Assembly: GCA_014058105.1 (NCBI GenBank)
Contig: JACGCM010000715.1
Coordinates: 1,674,001-1,738,000, forward strand
Direction: 5' to 3'
Length of the DNA: 64,000 nucleotides
DNA from: Kingdonia uniflora
Taxonomy: Eukaryota > Streptophyta > Magnoliopsida > Ranunculales > Circaeasteraceae
Of the stretch, positions 11,856 to 22,429 are shown one piece after another. The notes below the pieces were generated by a model that had not been told where the DNA came from, ran no database searches, and worked only from the letters and a program-made list of their open reading frames with translations. How positions within the stretch are numbered: position 1 is the stretch's first letter; the number at the start of each line of letters is the position of its first letter. The position numbers and the translations under genes are program-made.

Positions 11856-12502
11856 GTTCTTAAAGATGTTGCCATCCATAAATCTAAAAATAAATAAATT
11901 GATGATAGTCCTTCCAAATCTTAAATGTGTTAAATTATCTGGGGTTCAATTGCTTCAGATCATACATAACGCTCTGAATATAGGAATTTGGCTTTTAGAT
12001 GTGCCAATCTCTCTTAGTGAAAGTTAACTAGTTTTTCCTTGTGGCTTACTATACATATGAAAATTCCAATGTTGCTTTGAAAGTAGCTTGTTTATGAGCA
12101 ATTTTGTGAGTTTCAATTGTTACAGAGGGAATAGAGTAAATTGCAGACCTGTAAGAGAGGTGGTTAATTTATATTGTAATTTAAGAATGTTATCACATCT
12201 TTTGTGCAAAAAAAAAAATCTCTAAGTTATTGTACAGTTGTACCTTATTCCTTAATATATTCCCTAATAAACACAAGTGTTGATGGATTTTAGTGGAACT
12301 ATTGAAGATGTTTTTATCAATGAGATGCAAAGTAAATAAAAAATTTATTTTTAATGTTATCGTCTGATATATGTTATCATTTGAAAATCTGCGATGTAGA
12401 GTATGCTGAATGTATTTTATTTTTCTTGGTCAGTAAAATCCAAATTCTACTAAATAAAAAATTAGTATAAGTTGTATAAATTAGTATAAGAGAAAAAAAA
12501 AC
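11856..12502. other. Unassigned spacer
   Basis: AT-rich sequence with no gene that I can support. The copy 'ttagtataag' occurs twice around 12465-12490, a minor local duplication. Confidence 0.45.
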
Positions 12503-12788
12503 CTAAGGGAAAGAGGCAATACTTGGAGAAGCATGGTGTATATTTATTCCATGTCGACCCTCGCATGATTCAAATGCTCCAATCCTTTCTTCAAGTCTTC
12601 TACGTTTACTAGCTTCCACCTCTAGCTTTTCTTCAAATTCTTGTTGCATTAAAACTACTTCATCTGCAAACTAGTTGTTCTTGGATTATTCCTGTTCAGT
12701 GACCTTCATCAAAGGTGCTATAACTCAAACACTTGTCTTATTAATATGACCACAAAGGCCTTTCACATGCCCATTTCCATCTTCTCCA
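12503..12788 (-). pseudogene. Plant transposase C-terminal remnant (Ptta/En/Spm type)
   Basis: One minus-strand frame with three stops reads EDGNGHVKGLCGH, then a charged coiled-coil segment FADEVVLMQQEFEEKLEVEA and KRRRLEERIGAFE, ending at a stop at 12503-12505. The pattern of a Gly-rich 'G-H-V-x-G-L-G' element followed by a Glu/Lys-rich coil is how the C-termini of plant En/Spm-type transposases usually look; this is recalled, not searched. The reading abuts the Site-1 protease fragment with no spacer, which suggests a fused or captured arrangement. No DNA-binding or catalytic part is present. Confidence 0.4.
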
Positions 12789-12789
12789 T

Positions 12790-13947
12790 ATTGCCTTTAA
12801 TCAATCCTGAAAACTATGCACATTCATCCTTGATTTTCATATGCAGTGCGAGATAACCAGTCCAAGGCCTGATGATCTTGGAGTAGGTGAAGTGAACGCT
12901 GAGAAGATTTCCCTCGTACGACTCTAAGCTTGCATTAATAAATGAATCAAATGAAATGAAATAAGTTTTATTTCAGTAAAATAGCTGAAATAGAAAGTTA
13001 TTTCCATATAGGTAAGAGAACTTACAAGTCAACTCTACCCGCACCCTGTTCATACATATTAGGACATGAAAGCTTTGCAACCCCCTCAACTAATTCTTGT
13101 TTCACGCTTGCTGGATTTAGAATATCCTTTCGTGCATTTTTGGGAATGACACTAACAAGCAAGCATACAACACCTGCAACTACTGGACTTGCCACACTTG
13201 TTCCTAAGAGGCTTTTGCAACCTGTACTAATCTTTGATCCCATGATTTCTTACCCATATGCAACAATATCAGGCTTTACGCGACCGTAGCTACATAAACA
13301 AAACATTGCAATAACTATCAACACATACTTTACGTCTTAATTAAAAAATGGTGCAATGAGATCAACTTTACTAATAAGACACCAAAACCTAGTGCTAGCA
13401 AATGGCCAACAAAGAATAAAGGGGAGCAGGTAAAAGGTAAGAAAAAAATTGCTTTTCTTACCCATGAGGCATTTCCCAAGTACTCATGCCGCAAGAAGAG
13501 AATGAAGCTATACGATAATTGTAATCAATGCCACCAACACCAATCACATCACTTTTATCCGTTGGATTGTTCAGGGTTCCATATAAAGGTCTACCATTTC
13601 CAATAGCCGAAACAATAATAATATTACTAGCTATCAGCTTCCAAACCTGGAAACAATTCAAGCCACCAGTCATCACAGTTGTTTCATGTAGGGGCCATTG
13701 ATGAAAGATTCAAAAGGAAATCTACAAATGATAAATCATGCATACACACACATAAGAATGTACTGATACTGGAACTACACTAATTAGAAGCAAAAAATTA
13801 AAGCAATACTTGTAGACCAAATGCACTTACCTTTTCTACGAATGGAAGATCCAAGTAATCAGGCCCACCTATACTTAAATTCAACACATCCATGTGGGCT
13901 GCCATAGCATAGTTAAATGCATCAAGGAACCATGACGTGTAAGATAC
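12790..13947 (-). pseudogene. S1P: Site-1 protease (subtilase SBT6.1) pseudogene, four exon pieces
   Basis: Exons on the minus strand with GT-AG introns: 13947-13831 ([20 protein letters not shown]...DLPFVEK), 13646-13462 ([10 protein letters not shown]...GVGGIDY...WEMPHG), 13289-13026 (YGRVKPDIVAY, stop, then GSKISTGCKSLLGTSVASP...GAGRVD) and 12928 to about 12790 (LESYE joined to GNLLSVHFTY...PWTGYLALHM). This is the middle of plant Site-1 protease, a Golgi subtilase that cleaves membrane-bound transcription factors. The catalytic Ser motif GTSVASP and oxyanion Asn are present. Exons with the catalytic Asp and His are absent. It is dead: there is a TAA after VAYG, a stop in the last piece, and an internal deletion between LESYE and GNLLS that removes tens of codons. 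Intact introns mean it came from genomic DNA, not from a processed mRNA. Confidence 0.85.
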
Positions 13948-15154
13948 CTATAATTAGCTGAACAAAAACTTCTCATAATCTAGCCAATGAATATAATATT
14001 GCAATTCAAACAAACAAAATAGTTTTATACAAAAAAATTCACTAACGTATGAAAACCATGGTATTTAGAAGATCACTAACCACTTGAATTTAAAACACAT
14101 GTGATATCAAAAACTGGTAAGTAAAATAAGGGATTACTATTTATCCAAGATGAGAAGATGTGTAAAGGGTGTCCTAACTTGACATTCTTTATAGAGATAA
14201 TATAAAGCTTAGATATTTCAATTATAAAATTTATCTTACCCAAGGTCTTTAAATTTGCGAATTTGAAAAGTGACATGTTCATCACTTACTTGTTCTATCT
14301 GCTTTTATTTTTTTCAAAAAGAAAAAAAGGAGAGTCTCTCCCTCCCTCCCTCCCTCTCTCCCACTCTCCCACTAAGGAGGTTGACCCGAAAGAGGGCAGG
14401 GAATCCATCTCTTTAATTAAAAAGTATTTTAGCGGGACAATCTACCAATAAAATTAAAACCAATTTTAGCATGTAGAAACATGAAATGCTAAAGGAAAGA
14501 GATAGGAGGGCCACCAGTATGGACAACAAGAACTATGTCATCTTTCCTTCTCAATCGGATTCATAGAAATAATCAAATGCTTTATGTCAACTAAGTTCAA
14601 CATTTTATGCATAAACAAAAGGCCCACATATATACTCACCCTTTCCTAACCTCTAGATAAATGTTCAAAAGTAGAGTCTTTGATAGATTTTAAAGTTAAG
14701 CAATACAATCAAGTAAGCTCATTGAGGAGACACTACGACCAACGGTTTAGAGTAGTGAGTGAAAAACTTTTGTTTTCATGATATATGAGGAAAAGATTGA
14801 TAAAGAACTTTGTTCTGCACTTTCATTGTCTAAAATTACATTGACTGGATCATTCAGCAGATATTCCAGAAATCAAACAGAGCACAAAATCTGAAATTAT
14901 TATATATAAGTACAAGTAGAGACAAATTGAGCTACAAAGGGAAATAAAGGCAATTACATCAGACAAAAGGTCTGGATTAGCACAACTTAATTCTTTGCTC
15001 AAAGTTGAAGGTACTCCGAAAAAGTTGAACACACAAATGTTTGAACAAAAATAGAGGGAAAAATCATAACAGAAATATGCCTGAACATAAATAAGCAGTC
15101 CAAAAATTAACTGTTGGTAAAAGGAATCCATCTAATGGAAAAATAAAGGAATTT
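13948..15154. other. Unassigned DNA upstream of the S1P pseudogene
   Basis: I looked on the minus strand for the upstream Site-1 protease exons (catalytic Asp and His) and did not find them. The short frames at 14076-14285 and 14850-15264 are hydrophobic, low-complexity and unrecognised. Apart from the CT-rich microsatellite there is no defined structure. Confidence 0.45.
14335..14370. repeat. CT-rich simple sequence (CCTC/CTCC)
   Basis: A short run of tctc, ccctccctcc and cccactctccc, a polypyrimidine microsatellite on the plus strand. Confidence 0.85.
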
Positions 15155-15626
15155 ATTAGTGGAAAACCACAGAAATCCAAGGCTAACCAACGATTCCCCG
15201 AAATCACATCCACATCACCACACCACCATAAAACACTACTACAAACCCAACAAAGGTTTCCCAAGGTATAAACACCACCTCCACCACCTCACGGCCACCA
15301 AAACGCCTAAACCCACAAAAATTAATCTTTGCTCGAAAAACTCCGAAAACCTATCGGCCAATCCAACGGCTCACCAGAACCACGCCAAGCCACAAACACA
15401 TCAAACAAACATCACCACCAACCCTTCCAGGGGTTCCCAAGGCCACAACACCACCTCCTCCTCAAAATAACCACCGTACCACTGAAACTACATAAAATGA
15501 ATCTAACATACAAAACCTGCCGAAAGGAATAAATGGATGCATAACGAATAATAATATAGGAATAATAGTAACAATACTTAATAATTAACAGAAAAAAAAA
15601 TTACCCTGAAATTCTGGGACATTACA
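15155..15626 (-). other. Possible LTR end with strand-skewed G/T-rich block
   Basis: On the minus strand, 15155-15480 is unusually rich in GGTGG-type motifs compared with its AT-rich surroundings. About 130 bases beyond it, 15600-15626 read on the minus strand is TGTAATGTCCCAGAATTTCA, which resembles the start of many plant Ty3/gypsy LTRs. This suggests a truncated LTR in minus orientation covering this block. I could not find the other LTR end or a convincing target-site duplication (right flank catat). The open frames at 15159-15470 and 15329-15532 reflect the base skew and are not supported as genes. Confidence 0.35.
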
Positions 15627-16126
15627 CATATAGCTTGTATTAATTTTCATTTTAATATGGCATTTAATTATATATTTTATTGTGTATTGTGTACTTAGTT
15701 GGAAAACTAATCCAATTTTAACTAATCCATATTTTACTGTGTACTGTATACTTAGTTGCAAATTTTAACATTATGGATATATTTGATAGGAAGGAAATAA
15801 ACCTTGCAGCTTTATTAATGGCCATCTCTCCCATCTTTTAAAATCGCAGCCTTTTTCTCTCTCTCACAAATTCCTTTGTTCTTTGCTTTATTTTTGTTTG
15901 ATCTGAATTTCTATGACATTGATATCCAATTTTTGGTAAAGCCACATACGAAAAATCCCTATTGATATACCTATTTCTCCCACTTCTTAGATTCGTATTT
16001 AACTTTTACAAATGTCAACCCAAATGGCAGGATACAAAGTTGTGCTATCTTCTTTGCTGTATGCTGAAATCAGCCTGAAATGATCAAAAAATGCCATTCT
16101 GAAACCACTACATCATAATACTATAA
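15627..16126. other. Unassigned AT-rich spacer
   Basis: No gene is supported. A roughly 57-bp near-duplication is present, listed separately. The rest is AT-rich without recognisable ends. Confidence 0.45.
15672..15785. repeat. 57-bp imperfect tandem duplication
   Basis: The block atatttta(t/c)tgtgta(t/c)tgt followed by acttagttg(g/c)aaa occurs at 15672 and again at 15729. Most differences are transitions. Confidence 0.6.
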
Positions 16127-16627
16127 GTGAACCCCATGAAGGATGCGGAAGGATTAATGACAAAATCAAATAATACTTTATGTATGTTCCCTCCATTTGT
16201 ATACTCATATTGTGTAGGCCCTCACAAGTGCCTCAAGATTTTCTATATTGCTCAGTCATATAGAAATTCATATGCAAATTTCCAATTGTATGGGAATCTC
16301 TCTCTAGTTTCCAGGGGAACTAGTGCTTTAGAAGAGGAAATCAGAATCGGGGAATGTGTAGAAGTAGATGCAGGCGATAGTGATCATAAGCACAAAAATC
16401 ATGATCCTACTCTGGGATCATCAAAAGAAGACTGTACATATACAATAGTAATTTTTAGTTTAGATGAACTCCCGCTTGAAAAGCGTTCTCCTATCAAACT
16501 CAAAAATAATGATTCTAGTAAAGCTGAGTCACCAAGTGTGGGTCAGGATTACATGATTACTGTCAGGAAATCTCAGCGGGATATGGGCGTCGGTCCTGTC
16601 TACACTGTCACTGTGACAGCTATCTGA
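16127..16627 (+). other. Unrecognised open frame crossing the element A LTR junction
   Basis: A 166-codon open frame begins at a GTG. Its first about 130 codons include SALEEEIRIGECVEVDAGD and a Lys/Asp-rich part and match no family I know. Its last about 35 codons lie in the LTR fragment starting at 16521 and are not protein-derived. It is therefore a chance chimera or a gene fragment cut by the element. I report it because it is long for this AT-rich background and not because a function can be given. Confidence 0.25.
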
Positions 16628-16934
16628 TGTGTCTCTGTACTTCGGTACTGTAGCCCAATGATCGGCCTGTCACTATAGCTGTAAAGGCCAATCATTACAA
16701 CGACTTGTCTGGTAAGCTGGCTGTCTGTCTTGTCATACTTTGACACTGTGTAGATATGGTCGAAGAATGTCTATTACGATGTGTTAATCAGTTCTCAAGG
16801 CTTTGTCTGGTGTCAAAGCTTCATCTTCAGGGGATCTCTGGGAATTTTATTTTAGGGATTGAGTAGGCTTCAATACATTCAAGTAAGCTGTGAAGTGGGC
16901 TTCGACTATCGAAGGCTGCTAGTAGGCTACTTTA
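16521..16934 (-). repeat. 3' LTR fragment of element A
   Basis: Matches 28996-29363 in the 5' LTR from aagctgagtcacc onward. It covers U3 only; R and U5 are missing because homology stops abruptly at 16521. It holds about 47 extra bases near 16630-16675 absent from the other copy. On the minus strand it begins TAAAGTAGCC, a decayed TGTAGTAGCC start. Confidence 0.8.
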
Positions 16935-16951
16935 TTCGCCCCGTTTCAGGG
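16935..16951 (-). promoter_or_regulatory. Polypurine tract of element A
   Basis: On the minus strand CCCTGAAACGGGGCGAA directly precedes the 3' LTR start, at the same place as the G-rich tract of element B (34829-34841). Such a tract primes plus-strand DNA synthesis during reverse transcription. It is partly eroded. Confidence 0.55.
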
Positions 16952-17223
16952 AAGGTCTCGAAGCCAGGTGGAGAGGTGTTTGCTGAGAAAACTGTTCGGT
17001 CTTGAAATTTGAGCGGTTTGACTGTTGGATTTCGGATAAGTAAGAAAAGAGGGTATTTAAGATGTTTAGGTGGTTATAGGGTAATAAATGAAGTGAAGGC
17101 TATAAGTATGTGTTATTGTGTAGGGATACTGTATCCTCTTCTATTTGTAATAGTTTTTTTCTCTTCTTTCTAATTTTAAACATTTGAATAGATACCACAC
17201 CAAACAAGCGTTACCAGAAGAGG

Positions 17224-17526
17224 ATGGGATTCGCCCATGATCGTCACGTGGGGCTGAAAATGGCAGAACTGTATATGAAGTTTTTTGGGCAACATAATCT
17301 GAACTGGGAGACGCCTGACCTTGTGGAGGTAGGACCTGACGAGTTCATCAATGGTGATCCTTATGCGTATTTGTGGGAGCAGCTGAGGTTTCATTTTACG
17401 ACTGCAGAGAGGCGCTATCTCTTCTTGATGGCTCTGGCCGAAAGTCTTGTTTGTGCAAAAGAGATCATCGAGGAGCAAAGCGCAGCAAGCGGAGCTGGAC
17501 CTTCTGGGAGTAAGGCTACAGGCTGA
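17224..17526 (+). CDS. Antisense short ORF aORF1a of element A
   Basis: An uninterrupted 100-codon frame from an ATG, antisense to gag-pol and the gene nearest the 3' LTR. Key segments are ETPDLVEVGPDEFINGDPYA, YLWEQLRFHF, ERRYLFLMALAESLV and an acidic, Ala/Gly-rich tail. The order P-[DN]-L-x-E-[VL], then G-x-P-[YF]-[AE]-Y-[LW]-W, then a Leu-rich helix ending in acidic residues is shared with aORF1b (18113-18430) and the element B copy (34270-34593), so it is a real protein family and not a chance frame. No known domain, signal peptide or membrane segment is recognised and the function is unknown. A weak TATA-like TATTTAA lies at 17054-17060. It is the only antisense ORF here with no internal stop. 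Confidence 0.55.
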   Translation: MGFAHDRHVGLKMAELYMKFFGQHNLNWETPDLVEVGPDEFINGDPYAYLWEQLRFHFTTAERRYLFLMALAESLVCAKEIIEEQSAASGAGPSGSKATG

Positions 17527-18027
17527 TGTGGTGAATATTTGTATCTTTGTATGTTTTTTTTTTTTGTCTGGGGTTCTTTGCTTAGGGTGGTAGTTGAAAT
17601 ATGATCTGTTTGTTTGATCGGATATTTGCAATTGACAAAATATTTTCTACACACTTGTATTATTGTGTCTTATTAATAATGTAGATGAATGTAGACGAAT
17701 ACTCTTATAGATGAGAGGTATAATGATATGCTCGAAGGTAAGGATGATAGAAGGTTATAATGATCTGAGTTATGATGATCCGAAGTAGTTATGGTCGAAG
17801 GTATGATGAGATGTTGTCATGGTGATCGATGGTTTTTATGGCCGAATGCTCGATGTTGGTGGTATGCTCGACTAGAAGTCCTCGGGAATGAAGTTTGAAT
17901 ACAGGTACCGATGAATCAGTTATACCTAGGAAGTTGGAAAGATTGCTTGTTGACTTTTCGAGGTGGGAAATTGAAGGTTGCCATTATTTCAGTTAGGGAA
18001 GAGGGAAAGTTGTAGTGTATTTGTAGG

Positions 18028-18034
18028 TATAAAA
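18028..18034 (+). promoter_or_regulatory. TATA box upstream of aORF1b
   Basis: TATAAAA sits 85 bases before the ATG at 18113, a normal distance for a plant TATA promoter with a short leader. It is on the strand opposite to gag-pol, which suggests an independent antisense transcription unit. Confidence 0.5.
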
Positions 18035-18112
18035 GGAGGTAGGGTGGAGGGAATTTCTTCATCTGTCTTGTAATATTTTCTTCATCAGTTTATTTAATTT
18101 GTTTTGATCATC

Positions 18113-18430
18113 ATGGCTGAAAATGTACCCGTTCAGGAAGATCAAGCGGCAGTGAGAGCCAGAAGAATTTAGGAGGTCTTGTTAGGTCTGCAACAGAGGT
18201 TTGGTATAAAGGAGGATATTAATGCTAAAATGCCAAACCTTTTTGAGGTGGAACTTGGGGCACCAATCCTTGGCATGCCCTTCGCATACTGGTGGGAATA
18301 GTGCAGATGATGGGGCCGTTACCCGGCCATCGGTTGTCTCTTCTCGAAGGCTTCGCAGAGAATATAGTGGACCAGAAGAATGAAGATACAACGGCCGTGT
18401 TTGAAGAGGAGCATCCCGTTGACAAATAGG
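18113..18430 (+). pseudogene. Antisense short ORF aORF1b, decayed paralog of aORF1a
   Basis: Starts MAENVPVQEDQAAVRARRI, then a stop, then EVLLGLQQRFGIKED and MPNLFEVELGAPILGMPFAY followed by WWE. A stop after WWE is bypassed in another frame by QMMGPLPGHRLSLLEGFAEN and a tail VFEEEHPVDK ending at a stop near 18430. The layout matches aORF1a: PNLFEV against PDLVEV, GMPFAYWWE against GDPYAYLWE, and a Leu-rich helix followed by acidic residues. Element A thus carries two copies of the short gene in the same orientation about 590 bases apart. The function is unknown. Confidence 0.5.
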
Positions 18431-19300
18431 GACCTATATTTTATGTTTTCTTTTTGTTGCTATCATTTGCTCTGTTTCTTTTCTACTTTTTCTGTACGAG
18501 GCTTGTAATGTTTTTTTTCTTTCTGAATGAAAATGGTTTCTTGGAATAACTTGCTTTGCCAAACTTTGAGTAGTAGTGATCTAATCTGAATTGTATCTTG
18601 AGTTGTTGAATTGATAGTATAATTGTTGAAATGTATTGTTTGTGTTGTTCGAAGATAAAAATGAATTTGTCGAAGCAAAAGATACAGTGTATCAAAGCTG
18701 AAAACATTTTCTGTAAGCATAAATTTTTGAATGGTCAAAATTTATGATTGTATTCGGCCAAAGGGTCGAAGTTATCTGTTTAAGGAAAAAAAGAAATGGT
18801 GTTCCGCAGAAAAAGTGTGGCGCGAGGTTTTGAATTGAAGGATGTATTGTATGTCGAAGGTCGATATATTAGATAAGTGAATTTGATGCTATTTGTTGAG
18901 GATTGTTCGAGACGTTGAATGGTTGAGTACTCGAGTTCGCAGATTCTGTCGAAGGTTATGCTTGATTTTACTGGCCGTTCTGACAATCCAGACAGCTGGT
19001 CTATCAGACTGGTACTTGTGCCTAGAGCAGTGTGCAAAAAGTAATGATGATGTTTTACTCGTAATACAGAAAAGGTTATGATGTGACTGTTTGGATTTGA
19101 TTGTTTAGTTTCGAGTGGGGGGAAAGGAGGTTGGAGAAGCGTCAACTTTTGCAGGCAGTTTGAAGTGATGGTGCTTTACGTATGTGGGAGATACGAAGGG
19201 TACATTTGCCAAAACAAATTGTAGCCGAAAAGCCGGGGCAGTGGGGTCGTGGTAATGATAGTAGTTTAGAAAATCGTGGCAGTTTTTAATTTTTTGAAAG
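18431..19300. other. Spacer between antisense genes of element A
   Basis: Contains no frame I can support. The several short open frames on both strands are overlapping shadows without family resemblance. It probably holds the 3' end of the short antisense transcript and upstream sequence of the long one. Confidence 0.4.
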
Positions 19301-19301
19301 A

Positions 19302-19310
19302 TATATAAAT
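19302..19310 (+). promoter_or_regulatory. TATA box for antisense gene aORF2 of element A
   Basis: TATATAAAT is followed about 150 bases later by a strong 5' splice site, CAG|GTAAGT (19454/19455), and an acceptor CTGTAG at 19702. The ATG of the long antisense ORF comes 7 bases after that (19709). The series of TATA, non-coding first exon, 5'-UTR intron and coding exon looks like a plant gene promoter. It is inferred from sequence order only. Confidence 0.5.
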
Positions 19311-19708
19311 GTGAGGATAGTAGTTACTATACGGTTTACTGTGAAAATCAAAGAGTATAAAGAGAAGAAAAGGTATGTCATTTCGAACTTGGGAGTGGCT
19401 GCTGCATTTGTTGTTTTGATTTTGCTGATTCGAGGGTAGTACTGCTAATCACAGGTAAGTCACTTAATCTCTGTCCACTTTACTTTGTTTTTCCCTTTTG
19501 AGAGTGTAGGTATGACATTCTGTGTTTGGGGTGTGAAGGTTATTTTCGAGGGTAAGGAGACTTGATGGATCTTGGTTTCGACCCATTTCTAGGGTTTGAG
19601 ATCGAAGTTTTGAAAATTTTCTTAAGGGGGTAGATGGGATAGGAGTTATGGGCATGTCATTTTCAAATTTATCGATCTAATTGCATGTTGCTTCTTCTGT
19701 AGGCTAAA

Positions 19709-21876
19709 ATGCATAACCGTCACGCTTCGAGATGGAGACTGATAGATGAAGAGATCGAAGAATTCAAAGCTAGTATTTCTGGTTGAGCCCCAATGGATGA
19801 GGGTAGCGATGTAAAAGTGTTAGATGTGATAACCGAGGCACCCTTATCAATGGTTCTGCCAGCTGAGGAGGTTTCGATTACGAGACGTCGAAGGACGATA
19901 GTAACTGAGGATAGTGATGAGGAGGAAACAGTATGGGGGGAGAAGTGTGATGTAGGGCCTTCGGGTGGTGGAGAGGGAGATAAAGTGCAGAGTGATAATA
20001 GTGGTGATTCGATTGAGTCGGATAGGGTCGAAGGTGCTATTTCGGCTAAATAAAGGATTAGGTTAAATCAGTTTGCCGCCAAATTAAAACTGTCAAAGGT
20101 GGGTGTGTATCTGAGTGTTGCGGGGGCGGGATTGACCTTTAAATCGGATCCTGGGGAAAGGATTATGGCTTATAGAGGACAGATTTTATTGGGAATGGAG
20201 CTTCCTTTTCTAAGACCGGTGAAAGAAGTGTTGAATTTCTGGGGGGTTGCTCCAGTACAAATGAACGGGAAATTTTATGAGATGATGAGGGTTATAGAGG
20301 GGATGAATGTAAAATTGGCTATTGAGGGTCGAAGTTTTATTAAGTGGTTTGGCATTATTACCTTTTACTCGAAGAAGGCGAGTCAGAACCCGGGGACCTA
20401 TCACATCCAATGTCACCCAGAGAAACTTTGGTTCTTTGATCTGTGCTCGACGAGTCAAGGGTAGAATAAAGATTTACTGATAGTACGAGGTAACTACAAG
20501 AATGCAGACGAAGGTGACCCCTATAAATCGTATCATAGGGTGTATAATGAAAGTAAGTTTATGGTCGAAGGGTTATTGCTTATGAATATCTGGAATAAGT
20601 GATAATTGTTTTCTTGTTTTGCTCTGCAGGTCCGAAGAGTTCGTCTTGGGATAATCCGGAAAATTATATTAGCACTCTGCTCGAACCTAGTGAAGGCTAG
20701 GTAAATTCTGTGTTTGACAGTCTCAAAATCAAAAGGAAAAGGAGGAAGAAGGCGGATTCCCTGCTTCTAAGAGTACCTGCTATGCCGCCATCGAAGAGAA
20801 AAGAGGTGAAGGTGCTTCGAAGGGAAAAAAAATTGGGAGGGGAAGAGTTGCCAATGAATTACCAGTTTGTGCCGAGATCACATAGAGGATCGAAGCAGCC
20901 AGTGCCAGTGCCTTAAGTGGCTGGCGATACTTTGAGATTGAGGCCGAGGACGGTAATAACTCAAACTGAGAAGGGGAAGGTCCAGGTGGCTCCCGGATCC
21001 CCGAAGGTGCAGCAATCGAGGTCTGGCCAGCATAAAGGGTGTAGAGCGCTAGGGGAGAATGATACACTGGAGGAAGATGAAAAGTTAACGGAGGCTGAAC
21101 GACAGGAGCAGACTGTGGCCAAGCAGGCTTCGATGGTCAAGCTCTGGGAAGATGGCCCAGACGAAGCTTTGATGGAAATAAAGAGGCATATGTTTTAGGT
21201 AACTATATATGGCTTTCTGTTGTGATACTATGAGATTTCTTTCAAATTCTTCGAGTTTCAAGATGCACTAACTGCTTGAATATTTTAGCAGACGGTTGCT
21301 TGGGTGCAAACTTGCAAGAAGGCAATAAAGTCAATAAAGGCGAAATTGCAACAAGCAAAGGAACATCTGAATCTCTCTCGTGGGACTGAGGCATCATTGG
21401 TGTTTGAAGTCAGGAAGTTGAAGCAAGATCTGGGGGTGCTTACTGACTCTTATGATGAGAGTCTCGAGCTACAGCGGTCAAGGCTGGAGCGAGGGTGGTC
21501 TGCAAAGCTTGCGGAGTGTGAGAGGGAGAAAAGAGAATAAAAGGTAAATTTCCAGCGGCAGTATGATGGAGAATGCAAGGATAATGTTAGGTTGGAAAGG
21601 TTTAAAGATGATAATGGGTATGACCCCGATACATTACAACCTTACCATGTGTCTCCAGAACTTGTTGAAGGAGATGAGTTGCAGATGAAGGAAGGTGAGG
21701 TGAACGTTGTTGATGAGGCAGTTGGAAGTACTGGGGGTGGTATAGAGACTTCTCTTGATGGAGCGCCCAGTGTTGGAACTGTTGATGGTCTGGCTGTCGA
21801 AGGATCGAATGAGGCCGCTGAGGGTGTTATTGCTGGAGGATCTGTTGAGCAAGAAGTAGTAACCGCGCTGGTATGA
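19709..21876 (+). pseudogene. Antisense gene aORF2 of element A (gypsy-type transposon domain plus coiled coil)
   Basis: Begins MHNRHASRWRLIDEEIEEF and keeps one frame across a stop at 19784-19786 into an acidic stretch. The core domain follows (20099-20462): LSKVGVYLS, RGQILLGMELPFLRPVKEVL, NFWGVAPVQMNGKFYEMMRV, FIKWFGIITFYSKKA. The scheme 'G-x-x-L-P-x3-P-x3-V-L-x-F-x-G-x-A-P-x-Q' followed by a W-x-F-x3-F region resembles the Pfam family named putative gypsy type transposon (Transposase_28, recalled). Introns 20553-20629 and 21199-21291 keep the frame. The last exon encodes a coiled coil (AIKSIKAKLQQAKEHL) and an acidic Gly/Val tail. In-frame stops (for example at 19784, 20462 and 20698) mark it as decayed. 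It lies opposite the gag-pol strand. Its function is unknown; a role in regulating or helping the element is a guess. Confidence 0.6.
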
Positions 21877-22429
21877 GGTATTTGGGGTTGGGATTTCATG
21901 TCTTCTTCTGCTGATTATGATGTTAAGTTGTAATATGTTGAATGATGTTGTTGTTTTTTGTTGGTCCCTGAACTCGATATGTTTTTTGAGTTTTTGTTAT
22001 CTGTTGAACTTCTGAAGTTGATGATGAACATATTGATGCATATTTTCTAAAGTGAATTCTGTATATATTGATTCTGATCATACTGATTCTTAACTTCTAA
22101 TTTGATGTCTAATTTTTTGATTGATTGTGTTATCTTGATCTGACCTTGAATTGTTGGAATTTGGATGCGTATTTTGTTGATTTTGCTTGCTTTGAACTAT
22201 TGATGATTGATCTTTGAATTGTACTGCAACTATTCCTTTGATGGGTAATATGTGGAATGTTATCTGCATTTGATATAATTATTGATAGTACTTGCGTATA
22301 CTTTGCTGTTTGAATGATTGTTCGATCGAATTCTGATGAGTACTGAAGATATTTAGATCAGACTCTGTACGTTCTGCTAGACATCAAAGGCCAAAGCCAC
22401 ATCGATGTTGAAATTTTGAAAAATTTATA

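Noticed and set aside
13022..13676. Functional Site-1 protease gene
   Set aside because: Missing Asp and His exons, in-frame stops and an internal deletion rule out a working enzyme.
17176..17654. Minus-strand frames of 151 and 79 codons
   Set aside because: Overlap aORF1a on the other strand and show no recognisable motif, while aORF1a has homologs in B.
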